In this document: piece after piece, positions 51,826 through 61,308 of the stretch
How the letters are laid out: each line of letters begins with the position of its first letter
Numbering within the stretch: the stretch's first letter is position 1
NCBI GenBank assembly: GCA_039808325.1
Contig: JBDHSU010000006.1
Span: forward strand, 7,818 to 71,817
Direction: 5' to 3'
Length of the DNA stretch: 64,000 bases
From: JAFKKS01 sp039808325
Lineage (GTDB): Bacteria > Pseudomonadota > Alphaproteobacteria > Rhizobiales > Xanthobacteraceae
Translations under genes and position numbers: made by a program
Notes under the pieces: generated by a model
Databases searched by the model: none
The model's input: the letters and a program-made list of their open reading frames with translations, nothing else
What the model was told of the DNA's origin: nothing

Positions 51826-52664
51826 TGCTGGTCCTGAAGAAATTCGCCAAGGACAAGCCCGCGGTTCTCGGCCTCATCATCGTGCTGATCGTCATCTTCG
51901 TGGCGATCCTCGCGCCCCTGCTCGCGCCTTATCCGGGGGACGTCTCGGCATCGCATCTTCTCCGCCGGCTGAAACCGCCGACCTGGGCTTACCCCTTCGG
52001 CAGCGACAATCTCGGCCGCGACATCTTCTCCCGCGTGATCCTCGGCACACGCGGCGCCCTCATGATCGCGACGACCGTCGTCGGTCTTGCGATGGTCATC
52101 GGCGTCCCGCTCGGGCTGATCGGCGGCTACTATACCGGCTGGGGTTCCGAGTTCATCATGCGCGTCACCGACATGTTCCTGGCGGTGCCGCAATTGATCC
52201 TCGCGCTGGCATTGGCGCAACTGATGACGCCGAGCATCGAAAGCGCGATGCTCGCCTTGACGCTGACCTACTGGCCGTTCTTCACGCGCATCGTCTACGC
52301 CGAAACGCGGCGGCTGAAAAACGCGCTGTTCATCGACGCCTTGCAGTGCATGGGAGCAAGCGTGCCGCGCATTCTCTTCCTGCACATCCTGCCGAACTGC
52401 ATTTCCTCCATCATCGTGCGCGCGACCATCGGCATGGGCTTTACGATCCTGATGGCGGCCGTTCTCGGCTTTCTCGGCATGGGCGCGACGCCGCCCGACC
52501 CCGACTGGGGCCTCGCCATCTCGGAAAGCCGGCAGTATCTGCCAGATTCCTGGTGGTTCGCAACGTTCCCCGGCCTTGCGATCTTCTTCACCGTGCTGGG
52601 CTTCAACATGCTCGGCGACGGCCTGCGCGATATCGTCGACCCGCGCCTGAGGCGTTCCCGGTGA
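51825..52664 (+). CDS. Dipeptide-type ABC transporter permease (DppC-like)
   Basis: A 279-residue permease with DppC features: a short N-terminus, then LAPYPGDVSASHLL, FGSDNLGRDIFSRVILGTR, EAA-loop-like FIDALQCMGASVPRILF and PPDPDWGLAISESRQYL near the end. The ATG at 51825 overlaps the preceding stop; the gene overlaps the next start by four bases (GTGA). Confidence 0.9.
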   Translation: MLVLKKFAKDKPAVLGLIIVLIVIFVAILAPLLAPYPGDVSASHLLRRLKPPTWAYPFGSDNLGRDIFSRVILGTRGALMIATTVVGLAMVIGVPLGLIGGYYTGWGSEFIMRVTDMFLAVPQLILALALAQLMTPSIESAMLALTLTYWPFFTRIVYAETRRLKNALFIDALQCMGASVPRILFLHILPNCISSIIVRATIGMGFTILMAAVLGFLGMGATPPDPDWGLAISESRQYLPDSWWFATFPGLAIFFTVLGFNMLGDGLRDIVDPRLRRSR

Positions 52665-53665
52665 GCGCGCCGCTGCTCGATATCCAGACCATGCGCCTGT
52701 CCGTGAAGACGGACGAAGGCACGGCGCAGATTCTGGATCACGTCACCTTGACCCTGCCGCGCGGCCGCATCCTCGGCCTGGTCGGAGAGTCCGGTTGCGG
52801 CAAGTCCACATTGGTGCGCGCGGTGCTCGGCATTCTGCCGCGCGGCGCGTCGGTGGACAGCGGCCGCATCCTCTTCGAGAACGAGGACCTTCTGCGTCTC
52901 AGCGAGCAGGAGTTGGCGAAGCGGATACGCGGCAGCCGCATCGGCTTCATTCCGCAAGACCCCTATCTCGCTCTCAACCCGGTGTTCACGGTCGGCGACC
53001 AATTGCTGTCGGTGATGCGCTGGCACGCGCCGGCGCCGCCCGGCGTGACGGGCAAGCGAGCGCGCATGCGGCATCATCGCGCCCGGCTTGTCGAGCTCCT
53101 TCGCCGCGTGCAAATTCCCGAGCCGGAAGCCGTGCTCGACCGTTACCCGCACCAGTTCTCCGGCGGCCAGCGCCAACGCCTGATGATCGCGGGCGCGCTC
53201 GCCTGCAATCCTCGCCTCGTGATTGCGGACGAGCCGACCACCGCACTCGACGTCACCACGCAGTTGCAGATTCTCAAGCTCTTGAAGTCGCTGGTCGCCG
53301 AGTTCGATATTTCCATGCTGTTCGTCACGCACGATTTCGGCGTCGTCGCGCAGCTCTGCGACGACATCACCGTGATGTATGCCGGACAGACGGTCGAAAG
53401 CGGGCCGACGGCCGCCGTGCTGGCCGACCCGCAACACCCCTACACGCAGGCGCTTCTCGCCTGCCACCCCGATCGCGCGCAATCGCTTCTCGGCATTCCC
53501 GGGCGCGTTCCGTCGCCGCTCAACGCGCCACCCGGCTGCCGTTACGCGCCGCGCTGCCCGCACGCGATCGACGAATGCACGCGTCGCGCGCCGCATTTCG
53601 CGCAAACGGGAGCGGGACACCTCGTCAACTGCCGCCTCGCGGAAACGCGGCCGGAGGCGGCATGA
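52661..53665 (+). CDS. Dipeptide-type ABC transporter ATP-binding protein (DppD-like)
   Basis: A 334-residue ATPase: Walker A GESGCGKST at 42-50, signature FSGGQRQR, Walker B LVIADEPTTALDV and the oligopeptide-specific C-terminal cysteine motif CRYAPRCPHA. The start is GTG at 52661, overlapping the DppC stop. The DppF start overlaps its end. Confidence 0.9.
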   Translation: MSAPLLDIQTMRLSVKTDEGTAQILDHVTLTLPRGRILGLVGESGCGKSTLVRAVLGILPRGASVDSGRILFENEDLLRLSEQELAKRIRGSRIGFIPQDPYLALNPVFTVGDQLLSVMRWHAPAPPGVTGKRARMRHHRARLVELLRRVQIPEPEAVLDRYPHQFSGGQRQRLMIAGALACNPRLVIADEPTTALDVTTQLQILKLLKSLVAEFDISMLFVTHDFGVVAQLCDDITVMYAGQTVESGPTAAVLADPQHPYTQALLACHPDRAQSLLGIPGRVPSPLNAPPGCRYAPRCPHAIDECTRRAPHFAQTGAGHLVNCRLAETRPEAA

Positions 53666-54702
53666 GCAACGGCTCCGCGATCCTCGACGCACGCGACGTC
53701 GTCGTACTGCTCGGCGGACAGAAGCGCTGGCTCCGCCCGGTCGTCCCGCCGGTGCGCGCGGTCGCCGGCGTGTCTCTCGCGTTGCGCCGCGGCGAGACAC
53801 TCGGACTCGTCGGCGAATCCGGCTGCGGGAAATCGACGCTCGGGCGAACCCTTCTCGGCATCCAGCGCGAGAGCAGCGGCACGATCCTGCTCGACGGCCA
53901 CGACGTCGGCGGCCAGCCTCCGTCGCGCGCGCGCGTCCTGCGTCGCGCCATCCAGTACGTGCACCAGGACGCCGGCGCCGCGCTCGATCCGTGGTGGAGC
54001 ATCGGAGGCCTCCTCGAGGAGGCCATGATCATCCAGGGCATGGGCGACAAGGCGACGCGGCAGGCCAAGGTCGACGAGATGCTGCTCGCCGTCGGTCTCG
54101 ATGCCTCCTTCAAGCCCCGCTATGTTCACGAGCTCTCCGGCGGCCAACTGCGACGCGTGACGCTGGCACGCATCCTCGTGCTCGAGCCGCGCATCATCAT
54201 TCTCGACGAGCCGACGTCCGGCCTCGACCTGTCGGTGCAGGCGACCGTGCTCAATCTGCTCGCCGACCTCAAAGCGCGGATGCAGCTCACGTATCTGTTC
54301 ATCTCGCACGATCTCTCGGTCGTCGCGCGCATGTGCGATCGCGTGGCCATCATGTATCTCGGGCGGATCGTCGAGATCGCTGCCGCCGACAAGGTCTTTG
54401 CCAAGCCGCGCCACCCCTATACGCGGGCGCTGCTCGCCGCGGCGCCGAGCCTGGAGCCGGGCGCACAGATCGGCGGCGGCATGATCGAGGGCGAGCCGCC
54501 AAACCCGCGTAATCTGCCCAGCGGATGCGCGTTTCGTACGCGCTGCCCCTACGCGATCGCGGCATGTGCGGAGGCGGTGCCGGAACTCGCGCCGACCGAC
54601 GACGACATGCATCAGGTGGCGTGCATCCGCTGGAAGGACGTCGCGGCCGATGAGGTTGCCTCACGCGCGCCTCTCCCCTCCGAAGCGCAGGTGACGACAT
54701 GA
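53662..54702 (+). CDS. Dipeptide-type ABC transporter ATP-binding protein (DppF-like)
   Basis: A 346-residue ATPase: Walker A GESGCGKST at 51-59, signature LSGGQLRR, Walker B IIILDEPTSGLDLS and C-terminal CAFRTRCPYA. It partners DppD in the heteromeric ATPase. Its last bases overlap the start of the quinone-reductase-like gene by ATGA. Confidence 0.9.
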   Translation: MSNGSAILDARDVVVLLGGQKRWLRPVVPPVRAVAGVSLALRRGETLGLVGESGCGKSTLGRTLLGIQRESSGTILLDGHDVGGQPPSRARVLRRAIQYVHQDAGAALDPWWSIGGLLEEAMIIQGMGDKATRQAKVDEMLLAVGLDASFKPRYVHELSGGQLRRVTLARILVLEPRIIILDEPTSGLDLSVQATVLNLLADLKARMQLTYLFISHDLSVVARMCDRVAIMYLGRIVEIAAADKVFAKPRHPYTRALLAAAPSLEPGAQIGGGMIEGEPPNPRNLPSGCAFRTRCPYAIAACAEAVPELAPTDDDMHQVACIRWKDVAADEVASRAPLPSEAQVTT

Positions 54703-55682
54703 AGGCCGCCTATTTCAAGGAATACGGTCCCGCATCGAAGGTGCTGCAGATCGGCGAGCTTCCCGACCCGCAGCCGGGCACGGACGAAGTTCGCGTGCGC
54801 GTGCGCTATTCCGGGATCAATCCGTCCGACTGCAACCGCCGCTCCGGGACACGCGACCGGCCGGGCTATCCGCTGATCATTCCGCACAGCGACGGCGCCG
54901 GGGAAATCGATGCGGTCGGGCCGGGCGTCAGTCCGTCGCGCGTCGGCGAGCGCGTTTGGATCTGGAACGCGCAGCGCGCGCGGCCCCTCGGCACCGCCGC
55001 GCAATATGTGACGCTGCCCTCCGAGCAGGCGGTGCGCCTGCCCGACAACGTCTCGCTGGAGGAAGGCGCCGGCCTCGGCGTGCCGGCGATGACCGCCTAC
55101 TTCTCGCTGTTCGCCGACGGTCCGCTGAAAGGCCTCGACGTCCTCGTCACCGGCGGAGCGGGCGCCTGCGGCCTCTACGCCGTCCAATTCGCGCGGCTCG
55201 CCGGCGCGGCGACGGTGATGACGACGGTGAGCGGCGACGCCAAGGCGAAGGTGGCGGCGGAAGCCGGCGCGCGGCACATCATCAACTACCGCGCGGAAAA
55301 CGTCGCCGAGCGCGTTATGCAAATCACCAACGGCCGCGGCGTCGATCGCATTTCGGAAGTCGACTTCGGCGGCAATCTGCAGACCACGCTGGCCGTGATG
55401 AAGGTCGATTGCGCCATCGGCGCCTACGCGTCGAAGGGCGCGCCGGAGCCCACGCTGCCGTTCTATCCGTTCCTGTTCAACAACATCGTCGTGCGCTTCA
55501 TCCAATGCTACGCGATGCCGCCTGAGCTTCGCGCCGCCGGCACGCGCGACCTCACGCGCTGGTGCGAGGAAGGCGCACTCATTCATCCGGCGCGCACCGT
55601 CCTGCCGCTTGAAGACATCGCCAAGGCGCATGAACTCGTCGAGCAGGGCGCCGTCATCGGCAAGGTGATGGTGAGGATTTAG
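54699..55682 (+). CDS. Zinc-free MDR-type NADPH:quinone reductase-like oxidoreductase
   Basis: A 327-residue medium-chain dehydrogenase/reductase: VRVRYSGINPSDCNRRSG, nucleotide-binding VTGGAGACGLYAVQFARLAG (about residues 147-166), no structural-zinc cysteine cluster. Relatives reduce quinones or activated double bonds with NADPH. Translational coupling to the DppF-like gene puts it in the peptide-importer operon, suggesting a late step in breaking down the imported compound. Confidence 0.86.
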   Translation: MKAAYFKEYGPASKVLQIGELPDPQPGTDEVRVRVRYSGINPSDCNRRSGTRDRPGYPLIIPHSDGAGEIDAVGPGVSPSRVGERVWIWNAQRARPLGTAAQYVTLPSEQAVRLPDNVSLEEGAGLGVPAMTAYFSLFADGPLKGLDVLVTGGAGACGLYAVQFARLAGAATVMTTVSGDAKAKVAAEAGARHIINYRAENVAERVMQITNGRGVDRISEVDFGGNLQTTLAVMKVDCAIGAYASKGAPEPTLPFYPFLFNNIVVRFIQCYAMPPELRAAGTRDLTRWCEEGALIHPARTVLPLEDIAKAHELVEQGAVIGKVMVRI

Positions 55683-55714
55683 ACTCGCTCGACGCAAGAA
55701 CATCTCGGCTGTCG

Positions 55715-55792
55715 TGCCCGCATAGGCGGGCACCCGGTACGCCGCGACATCTCATGAGGGCATGAGGTATGGGGTCCCCGCCTTCGCGGGAC
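55715..55792. terminator. Two GC hairpins between convergent genes (dispersed repeat type)
   Basis: TGCCCGC-ATAG-GCGGGCA (55715-55732), and a second hairpin with arms CCCGC (55777-55781) and GCGGG (55786-55790) flanked by GTC/GAC. The sequence resembles the GTCGTGCCCGC...GCGGGCA dispersed repeats of alphaproteobacteria. It lies between stops at 55682 and 55808 and probably serves as a bidirectional terminator. Confidence 0.55.
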
Positions 55793-55807
55793 GACCCTTG
55801 GTGCCCG

Positions 55808-57307
55808 TTACTTCGCCCCGACGAAATCCGGACCGAGCGGCCGCAACCGCACGCCCGGCCGCAGCTTCCCGAACGGATAGTGCGAGGGGTCGGCCAGATA
55901 GTGGCCCGGCGCAATCACCACGATCACCTTCTCGGCGATCGGCTCGAACTCGGCGCGGAAGTGGCAGGTGCTTTTGAGCACGAGAATCTTCTGATCCTTC
56001 GGCTCGATGCCGAGATGCTGAAACGGCGCCTGGTCGTGCGCCTGCATCCGCTTGGTCGTGACCGCGATGCTCACACCGCCGATGGTCAGCAAGGCCATCG
56101 GTCCGAGATCGACGTCGCGGCCGCCGGAGACCTGTCCCGTCGTCGTCATCTTGCCGCTGCCGAGGCGTGCGACGCGGAATGTGCCGTGGAAGGGCTCAAC
56201 TCCCGCGGGTCCGGAGCGCCCGCCAAGGGCGATCGTGATGTCATGCCCTTCGCCCGCCGCGTGCGCCGCCTTCGCGGCCTCCGCATCGCAGAAATAGCCG
56301 ACCGCGGCGCCCTGCGCCTTGAGGGCAACGAGCGCTTCCAGAACACCCGTGGTGTCGGCGGTCGACCCGCAGCCCGGATTGTCCTGCGTGTCCGCGAGCA
56401 CGATCGGCCTCGATGCCGTGCGCGCCAGCTCCATCGCCTGCCGCACGCCATCCTCCGGCGTCAACATCGGAACGGCGAACTCGGCTTCCCGAAGCGCGAT
56501 TTCGCGCGCCATGCTGTCGGCCGCGCGATCCGCCGCCTCCTGCGTCCAGGCATGCGCGATCACGGCCGGCCCGCACCAGTAAAGGTCGGACGGCGGAAAG
56601 CCGGCGAGATACGAAAGATTGATGACGTCGCCCTCGCCGACGATCGTGCGGTCGACGACGCTGCGCGAGGGTTCCACCATCGTGCATTGGTCGTTGAGCG
56701 GAATGAGGAACGGTAGCTTGCGCAAGGCGCGCCCCTTCGGCCGGCCGCGCTGGAGCAACAGCGAGAGCGCCTGCGCCGCGTAGTCCCCCGTCTCGGCGCG
56801 ATCGATGTGCGGATAGGTGCGGTAAGCAAGCAGCGCGTCGGTCGTCTCGACCATCTGCGGCGTGACGTTGGCGTGGTAGTCGAGGCTGATGACGACCGGG
56901 ATATCTTCACCGACCGTCGCGCGCACGCGCCGCAGCAACTCGCCTTCGCCGTCCTCGAACGGCTCCGTCACCATGGCGCCGTGCAGATCGAGATAGACGG
57001 CGTCGACCGGCAGCGCCGCCGACAGCCGCCCGATCATCTCGCCGGCGATGCGCTCGAAGGCGTCGGCGGTGACGAGGCCCCCGGCGCCTCCGCTCGTCCA
57101 CAGCAGCGGAACGATCTCATGCGCCCCCGCCATGCGCTTGAGAAACCCCGAAAGGCCGAAGCTGATATCGCGGAACCATGCCAGCACCTCATCGCCGCGC
57201 ACGAGGGGCGGCCGGTCACGATGGCTCGCGAAATACGCGAAATCGGTCTTCGGCGTGACGAAGCAATTGGTCTCGTGCTGAAAGCCGCCAACGGCGATAC
57301 GCGCCAT
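55808..57307 (-). CDS. M81-family (MlrC-like) metallopeptidase
   Basis: A 499-residue protein with the M81 layout: IAVGGFQHETNCF at residues 4-16, YLDLHGAMVTEPFEDGEGEL, ISLDYHANVTPQM (Asp and His zinc candidates) and a C-terminal MlrC domain with RSGPAGVEPF and TTKRMQAHD. The founding member opens and degrades the cyclic peptide microcystin; most relatives are uncharacterised. No signal peptide is present. GGGAAA lies shortly before the ATG. It is transcribed alone, convergent with the peptide-importer operon. Confidence 0.88.
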   Translation of the reverse strand: MARIAVGGFQHETNCFVTPKTDFAYFASHRDRPPLVRGDEVLAWFRDISFGLSGFLKRMAGAHEIVPLLWTSGGAGGLVTADAFERIAGEMIGRLSAALPVDAVYLDLHGAMVTEPFEDGEGELLRRVRATVGEDIPVVISLDYHANVTPQMVETTDALLAYRTYPHIDRAETGDYAAQALSLLLQRGRPKGRALRKLPFLIPLNDQCTMVEPSRSVVDRTIVGEGDVINLSYLAGFPPSDLYWCGPAVIAHAWTQEAADRAADSMAREIALREAEFAVPMLTPEDGVRQAMELARTASRPIVLADTQDNPGCGSTADTTGVLEALVALKAQGAAVGYFCDAEAAKAAHAAGEGHDITIALGGRSGPAGVEPFHGTFRVARLGSGKMTTTGQVSGGRDVDLGPMALLTIGGVSIAVTTKRMQAHDQAPFQHLGIEPKDQKILVLKSTCHFRAEFEPIAEKVIVVIAPGHYLADPSHYPFGKLRPGVRLRPLGPDFVGAK

Positions 57308-57424
57308 GATGTTTCCCGGATTATGTGTCCGCGTGAGAGTCGATATTGTTAGACGAAGTCACGACGCCACGGCGTACGTGGACACGATAGCGGCGATGTC
57401 CTTCGCGCAAGGGGGCCGATCGCA

Positions 57425-57646
57425 TCAATTGTCCGTTGGGGATTTCTGCGGCTCTGCCGGACCATCGTTTTGCGCCTTGACGATCGCCGCAGCGAGCTCA
57501 TGCAAATGCAATCTTCGATTTTCGGCGAGCCCTCTGTAACCCTTCGCGAGATCGAGATAGGACTCGCGGATCAAGTCATTGGCCGCGTGCGCAGCCAATT
57601 GCTCGAACGCCGCCGCCTTTTCAAGATACGCGTTGACGGTACGCAT
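57425..57646 (-). CDS. Small helical protein (about 73 residues) of the rhizobial KAAEFEQLA type
   Basis: A short acidic-basic helical protein beginning MRTVNAYLEKAAAFEQLAAH and continuing with ESYLDLAKGYRGLAENRRL. This composition and heptad-like Ala/Leu spacing match the many small conserved proteins of Bradyrhizobium relatives, which have no known role. The frame extends 18 codons further upstream; I take the Met at 57646 because the conserved-looking part starts there. GGGG lies 4 bases before it. No partner is evident. The adjacent 57647-57926 stretch holds no gene I can support. Confidence 0.6.
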   Translation of the reverse strand: MRTVNAYLEKAAAFEQLAAHAANDLIRESYLDLAKGYRGLAENRRLHLHELAAAIVKAQNDGPAEPQKSPTDN

Positions 57647-57926
57647 CGGGCCCCAAACGCTGTCGGGGGGCAGCTTCGTCCTTTTTCGCGCCGGCCGCAA
57701 TAATCTTCAGCGCACCATACGGCCGCGCATTCGGCCAATCCCGCAACGGGAGGTTTTGCGTCATCGAGCGAGGATAGAGCTCCCGCGCTCGCCGGTTCGC
57801 AAGCGGACGCCGTAAGCGAAGGAGCAGAAGCGATAGCCGGGCGCCGGCAGCCATGCCCGAGCGCGGCTGCCTATCAGGCCGGAAAGCGCTTCGCGCCGGT
57901 AATAGAGTTGGGCGCGGACGGGTTTT

Positions 57927-58712
57927 TCAGCGATGCTTGAAGCGCGGCGGCTCCTTTGCGAAGAACGCACGCACGCCCTCGCCGCAGTCCTCCGTGGAGA
58001 ACGCCTCGTCGCTCAGGACCAGCGTCCGCTTCACCGCCTCGTCCTCCGTCATGTCGAAGGATAGATCGACCGCCGCCTTGCAGAGCTGTACGGCGCGGTT
58101 GGGCCGCTCCGCCAAAGTCGCCGCCATCTCCTGTGCGACGCGAAGCGCATCCCCCTTCGGCGTGATGCGATTGATCAAGCCCCAGGACAGCGCCGTCTCT
58201 GCGCTGATCGGATCACCGAAGAACATCATCTCCTTGGCGCGGCCCTCGCCGACGCGACGCGTCACGCGCACGGTGCCGCCGCTGCCGGGGAAAACGCCGA
58301 GCTTGATCTCGGGGAGGCAAAGCCGCGTGCCTTCCTCGACAACGATCAGATCGCAACACACCGCGAGCTCCAGACCGCCGCCGAAGGCAAGGCCGCGCAC
58401 CGCCGCGATGGTCGGCTTCGGAAAATCGTCGACCTTGCTGTAGGCGTCGTTCTCCGGCCCCAGCTTCTTCGGCACGACGACCCCTTTGCCCATCACGCTC
58501 GGGAACTCGCTGATATCCGAGCCCGCACAGAAGGCACGATCGCCGGCGCCGGTCAGCACCATGACGCGGACGTTAGGGTCCGCGGTGAGCCGGTCGAGCG
58601 TCTCCAGCAACTGCCGCGTCAATTCCAGGGTGACGAGGTTCAGCGGCGGATTGTTCAGCGTGACGGTGGCCACGCCATTCGAGATATCGCAGAGAATCGG
58701 AGCCGCGCTCAT
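57927..58712 (-). CDS. Enoyl-CoA hydratase/isomerase-family protein
   Basis: A 261-residue crotonase-fold protein: oxyanion-hole segment FCAGSDISEF, GGGLELAVCCD with the first catalytic-type Glu, and LPEIKLGVFPGSGGT with the second. Both Glu are present, so hydratase activity is plausible. Its ATG overlaps the CoA-transferase stop (58709-58712), so the two are coupled. The likely job is hydration of the enoyl-CoA made after CoA transfer. Confidence 0.87.
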   Translation of the reverse strand: MSAAPILCDISNGVATVTLNNPPLNLVTLELTRQLLETLDRLTADPNVRVMVLTGAGDRAFCAGSDISEFPSVMGKGVVVPKKLGPENDAYSKVDDFPKPTIAAVRGLAFGGGLELAVCCDLIVVEEGTRLCLPEIKLGVFPGSGGTVRVTRRVGEGRAKEMMFFGDPISAETALSWGLINRITPKGDALRVAQEMAATLAERPNRAVQLCKAAVDLSFDMTEDEAVKRTLVLSDEAFSTEDCGEGVRAFFAKEPPRFKHR

Positions 58713-60319
58713 GATGCTGTCTTGACCTCGTTGCGTTGAGAATGCGCCGCCCGCGAGGGCCGGGCGCGGAAATCGGGTAGCAGATTCATCGGCTCGTCGC
58801 GGAACAGGCGCGCGTCCATCGGCTTGAGTTGCGGCGAGACGAGGATGGGGAAACCGATGCGCGCGCGAATATGCTCGTCGAGAGACAGCCCGGGCGCGAT
58901 CTCGACGAGCATGACGCCTTCCGGCGTCAGGGCGAAGACGCCGCGATCGGTGATGAAGAGAACCTTCTGACCGCGCTCGAGCGCGTAGCGCCCGTTGAAG
59001 GTGAGTTGCTGCACGTCCGGCAGCCATTTCTCGACCGCACCGTCCTTCTCCAAGGTCACGCCGCCGACGCCGTCGGGACGGATCCTCAGGCCGCCGGTGG
59101 TCAGCGTGCCCGAGAACACGACCTTGCGCGCGCCCTGGCTGATATTGATGAAGCCGCCCGGCCCGTTGATCGATTTGTCGTAGCGGCTGACATTGACGTT
59201 GCCGTGGCGGTCGACTTCGGCAAAAGACAGGAAGGCGATATCGAGCCCGCCCCCGTCGTAGAAATCGAACTGATCCGGTTGCGCCGCCATCATGTCGTAG
59301 TTGACGCCGGCGCCGGCGTTCTTGCCGCCCGCGGGCACGCCGCCGATGATGCCCTGCTCCACCGTGAGCGTCAGCTCCTTGTAGAAGCCCTCCTCCGCGG
59401 CGACGCTCGAAATGCCGTTCGAAACGCCGAAGCCGAGATTGACGACGGCGCGGGGGAACAATTCCATGGCGCCGCGCCGCGCGATGACCTTGCGGATGTC
59501 GAAGGGGATCGACGCGATCTCGCGGTCGGGCAACCGCATCTTGCCGGCATAGGCTGGACTGTACGCGACCTGATAGGTCTGCCGCTGCTCCGGCGCGACG
59601 ACGACATAGTCGACCAATGCGCCCGGCACCTTGACGTCGCGGCCGGAGAGGCTGCCCGCGGCGGCAAGGCGCTGCACCTGCGCGATGACGATGCCGCCAT
59701 GGAGGTGCGACGCGGCCGCGAGCGAGAAGTTCTCGCCGAGGAACGCCTCATCCTCCATCGAGATGTTTCCGTTCTCGTCGGCGGTGGTGCCGCGAATGAT
59801 CGCGACGTTGACCGGAAAGGAACGGTAGAGAAGGAACTCCTCGCCGTCGATCTCAACGAGCCTGACCAAATCCTCGGTCGTGCGCCTGCTCTGTTTGCCG
59901 CCACCGTGACGCGGGTCGATGAAGGTATGCAGACCGGTTTTGGTGAGAAGCCCAGGCCGGCCGGCGGCGATGTCGCGGCAGAGCTGCGAGAGCGCGCCCT
60001 GCGGCAGCGTGTAAGCCTCGATCTCATCGGCGATGGCAAGCGCCGCGATCGCCGGACAGTTGTTGAAGCCGCCGCTGACAACCCGCTTCACCAAAAGCGG
60101 ATCGGCGAGCTTGTTGAAGCCGGTGGTCTCCCAATCGCCGATCGATACGCAACTGACCAAGGTGAGACCGCGCGGCTGCGCCGTCTGCGCGAAACGGTCG
60201 CGCAAGGCGTCGATCATCGCCTCCGGCACGGCGTGGCCGCCGCCCGACCCGCCAATGAACACGCAATCGCCGTCTCGTATGAGACGAGCGGCAGCGTCCA
60301 GGCTGATCACCTCGGCCAT
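58709..60319 (-). CDS. Acyl-CoA:acetate/propionate CoA-transferase (YdiF/Pct-like, fused alpha-beta)
   Basis: A 536-residue fused CoA-transferase: N-terminal half with GGSGGGHAVPEAM and the C-terminal half with the catalytic glutamate Glu321 in TVEQGIIGG. The protein moves CoA from a donor acyl-CoA to a free carboxylic acid via a glutamyl-CoA thioester. It starts a two-gene minus-strand unit with the enoyl-CoA hydratase and is divergent from the SDR at 60538. The acid substrate is unknown. Confidence 0.88.
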   Translation of the reverse strand: MAEVISLDAAARLIRDGDCVFIGGSGGGHAVPEAMIDALRDRFAQTAQPRGLTLVSCVSIGDWETTGFNKLADPLLVKRVVSGGFNNCPAIAALAIADEIEAYTLPQGALSQLCRDIAAGRPGLLTKTGLHTFIDPRHGGGKQSRRTTEDLVRLVEIDGEEFLLYRSFPVNVAIIRGTTADENGNISMEDEAFLGENFSLAAASHLHGGIVIAQVQRLAAAGSLSGRDVKVPGALVDYVVVAPEQRQTYQVAYSPAYAGKMRLPDREIASIPFDIRKVIARRGAMELFPRAVVNLGFGVSNGISSVAAEEGFYKELTLTVEQGIIGGVPAGGKNAGAGVNYDMMAAQPDQFDFYDGGGLDIAFLSFAEVDRHGNVNVSRYDKSINGPGGFINISQGARKVVFSGTLTTGGLRIRPDGVGGVTLEKDGAVEKWLPDVQQLTFNGRYALERGQKVLFITDRGVFALTPEGVMLVEIAPGLSLDEHIRARIGFPILVSPQLKPMDARLFRDEPMNLLPDFRARPSRAAHSQRNEVKTAS

Positions 60320-60396
60320 GACGACGATCCCCCCTCGCGCGGGCGCATCACCCCTGCCCGGCGCATGTGCAATTGCAAAGCCTATAGCCTTGAACT

Positions 60397-60414
60397 ACTG
60401 ATTTACATGTCAGT
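60397..60414. promoter_or_regulatory. Candidate operator ACTGA-N8-TCAGT in the CoA-transferase/SDR divergent region
   Basis: ACTGATTTACATGTCAGT has perfect 5-base arms and lies between the divergent starts at 60319 and 60538. It is a plausible site for the TetR-type regulator encoded at 61418. Confidence 0.35.
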
Positions 60415-60537
60415 CAGCGCAATATCATTTCATAACGATGCCCGGCAAGCGATCGCGGCAACGAAGCTCGATGCGATCCGATGCGCGGACAGGGAAACGA
60501 CACGCGATCATAAAAACACAGACCAGGGAAAAAGAAA

Positions 60538-61308
60538 ATGTACGGATTGCAAGGACGCTCGGTACTGCTTACCGGCGGCGCGACGGGCATCGGGCGGCGC
60601 ATCGCGACACGCCTCGCCGAGGAAGGCTGCGACATCGGCATCGTCGACATCAACGTGGCCGAGGCGGAGCGGACAGCCGATCTCGTGAGCAAGATCGGAC
60701 GCAAGGCCATCGTGCATAAAGCCCATGTCGGCGACTTCGATCAAGTCACGGCGGCGGTCGGACGCGTCCGCGAGGAATTCGGCCATATCGATATCCTGGC
60801 CAACAATGCCGGCGTGATCTCGCTGGGACGGGTCGAGGATACCCCGGTCGAGGAATGGCGCCGCGTCTTCAACATCAACGTCGAGGGTGTCTTCTATTTC
60901 TGCAAGGCGGTGGTGCCGCACATGCGTGCGCGCAAGGCCGGCAAGATCATCAACACCGCTTCGTGGTTCGGCAAGATCGGCAAGCCCCACTATGCCGCCT
61001 ACTGCGCGTCGAAGTTCGCCATCATCGGCCTGACGCAGGCGCTGGCGACGGAGCTTGCGCCGCTGCGGATCAACGTCAACGCGGTCTGCCCGGGCACGAT
61101 CGTCGAGACCGGCATGCGCGACGAGGCCGACCGCCGATCCCGCGAGGAGGGCGTTCTCACGGCCAAGGAGCGCGAATCGCAGATCCCCATGGGGCGCGTC
61201 GGCCTGCCGGAAGACATTGCCCGCACCGTCGCCTTCCTGGTATCGGACGAAGCCGCGTATATGACGGGACAGGCAATCAACGTCACGGGCGGCCTATGGA
61301 TGCATTGA
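60538..61308 (+). CDS. Short-chain dehydrogenase/reductase (SDR), FabG-like
   Basis: A 256-residue SDR with TGGATGIG at residues 12-19, NNAG, catalytic Ser in NTASWFG and YCASK. The C-terminal NVTGGLWMH is typical. AGGGAAAAAGAAA precedes the ATG. With the divergent CoA-transferase and hydratase it would form a beta-oxidation-like set (hydratase then 3-hydroxyacyl dehydrogenase). Confidence 0.88.
   Translation: MYGLQGRSVLLTGGATGIGRRIATRLAEEGCDIGIVDINVAEAERTADLVSKIGRKAIVHKAHVGDFDQVTAAVGRVREEFGHIDILANNAGVISLGRVEDTPVEEWRRVFNINVEGVFYFCKAVVPHMRARKAGKIINTASWFGKIGKPHYAAYCASKFAIIGLTQALATELAPLRINVNAVCPGTIVETGMRDEADRRSREEGVLTAKERESQIPMGRVGLPEDIARTVAFLVSDEAAYMTGQAINVTGGLWMH

Noticed and set aside
52295..53800. 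501-codon open frame antisense to the DppC/DppD-like genes
   Set aside because: The sense frames carry Walker motifs and permease signatures; the antisense product does not.
57621..57970. Two short minus-strand frames before the enoyl-CoA hydratase
   Set aside because: They overlap the small helical protein gene and the hydratase end, lack ribosome sites and show no familiar motif; a decayed gene cannot be excluded but is not supported.
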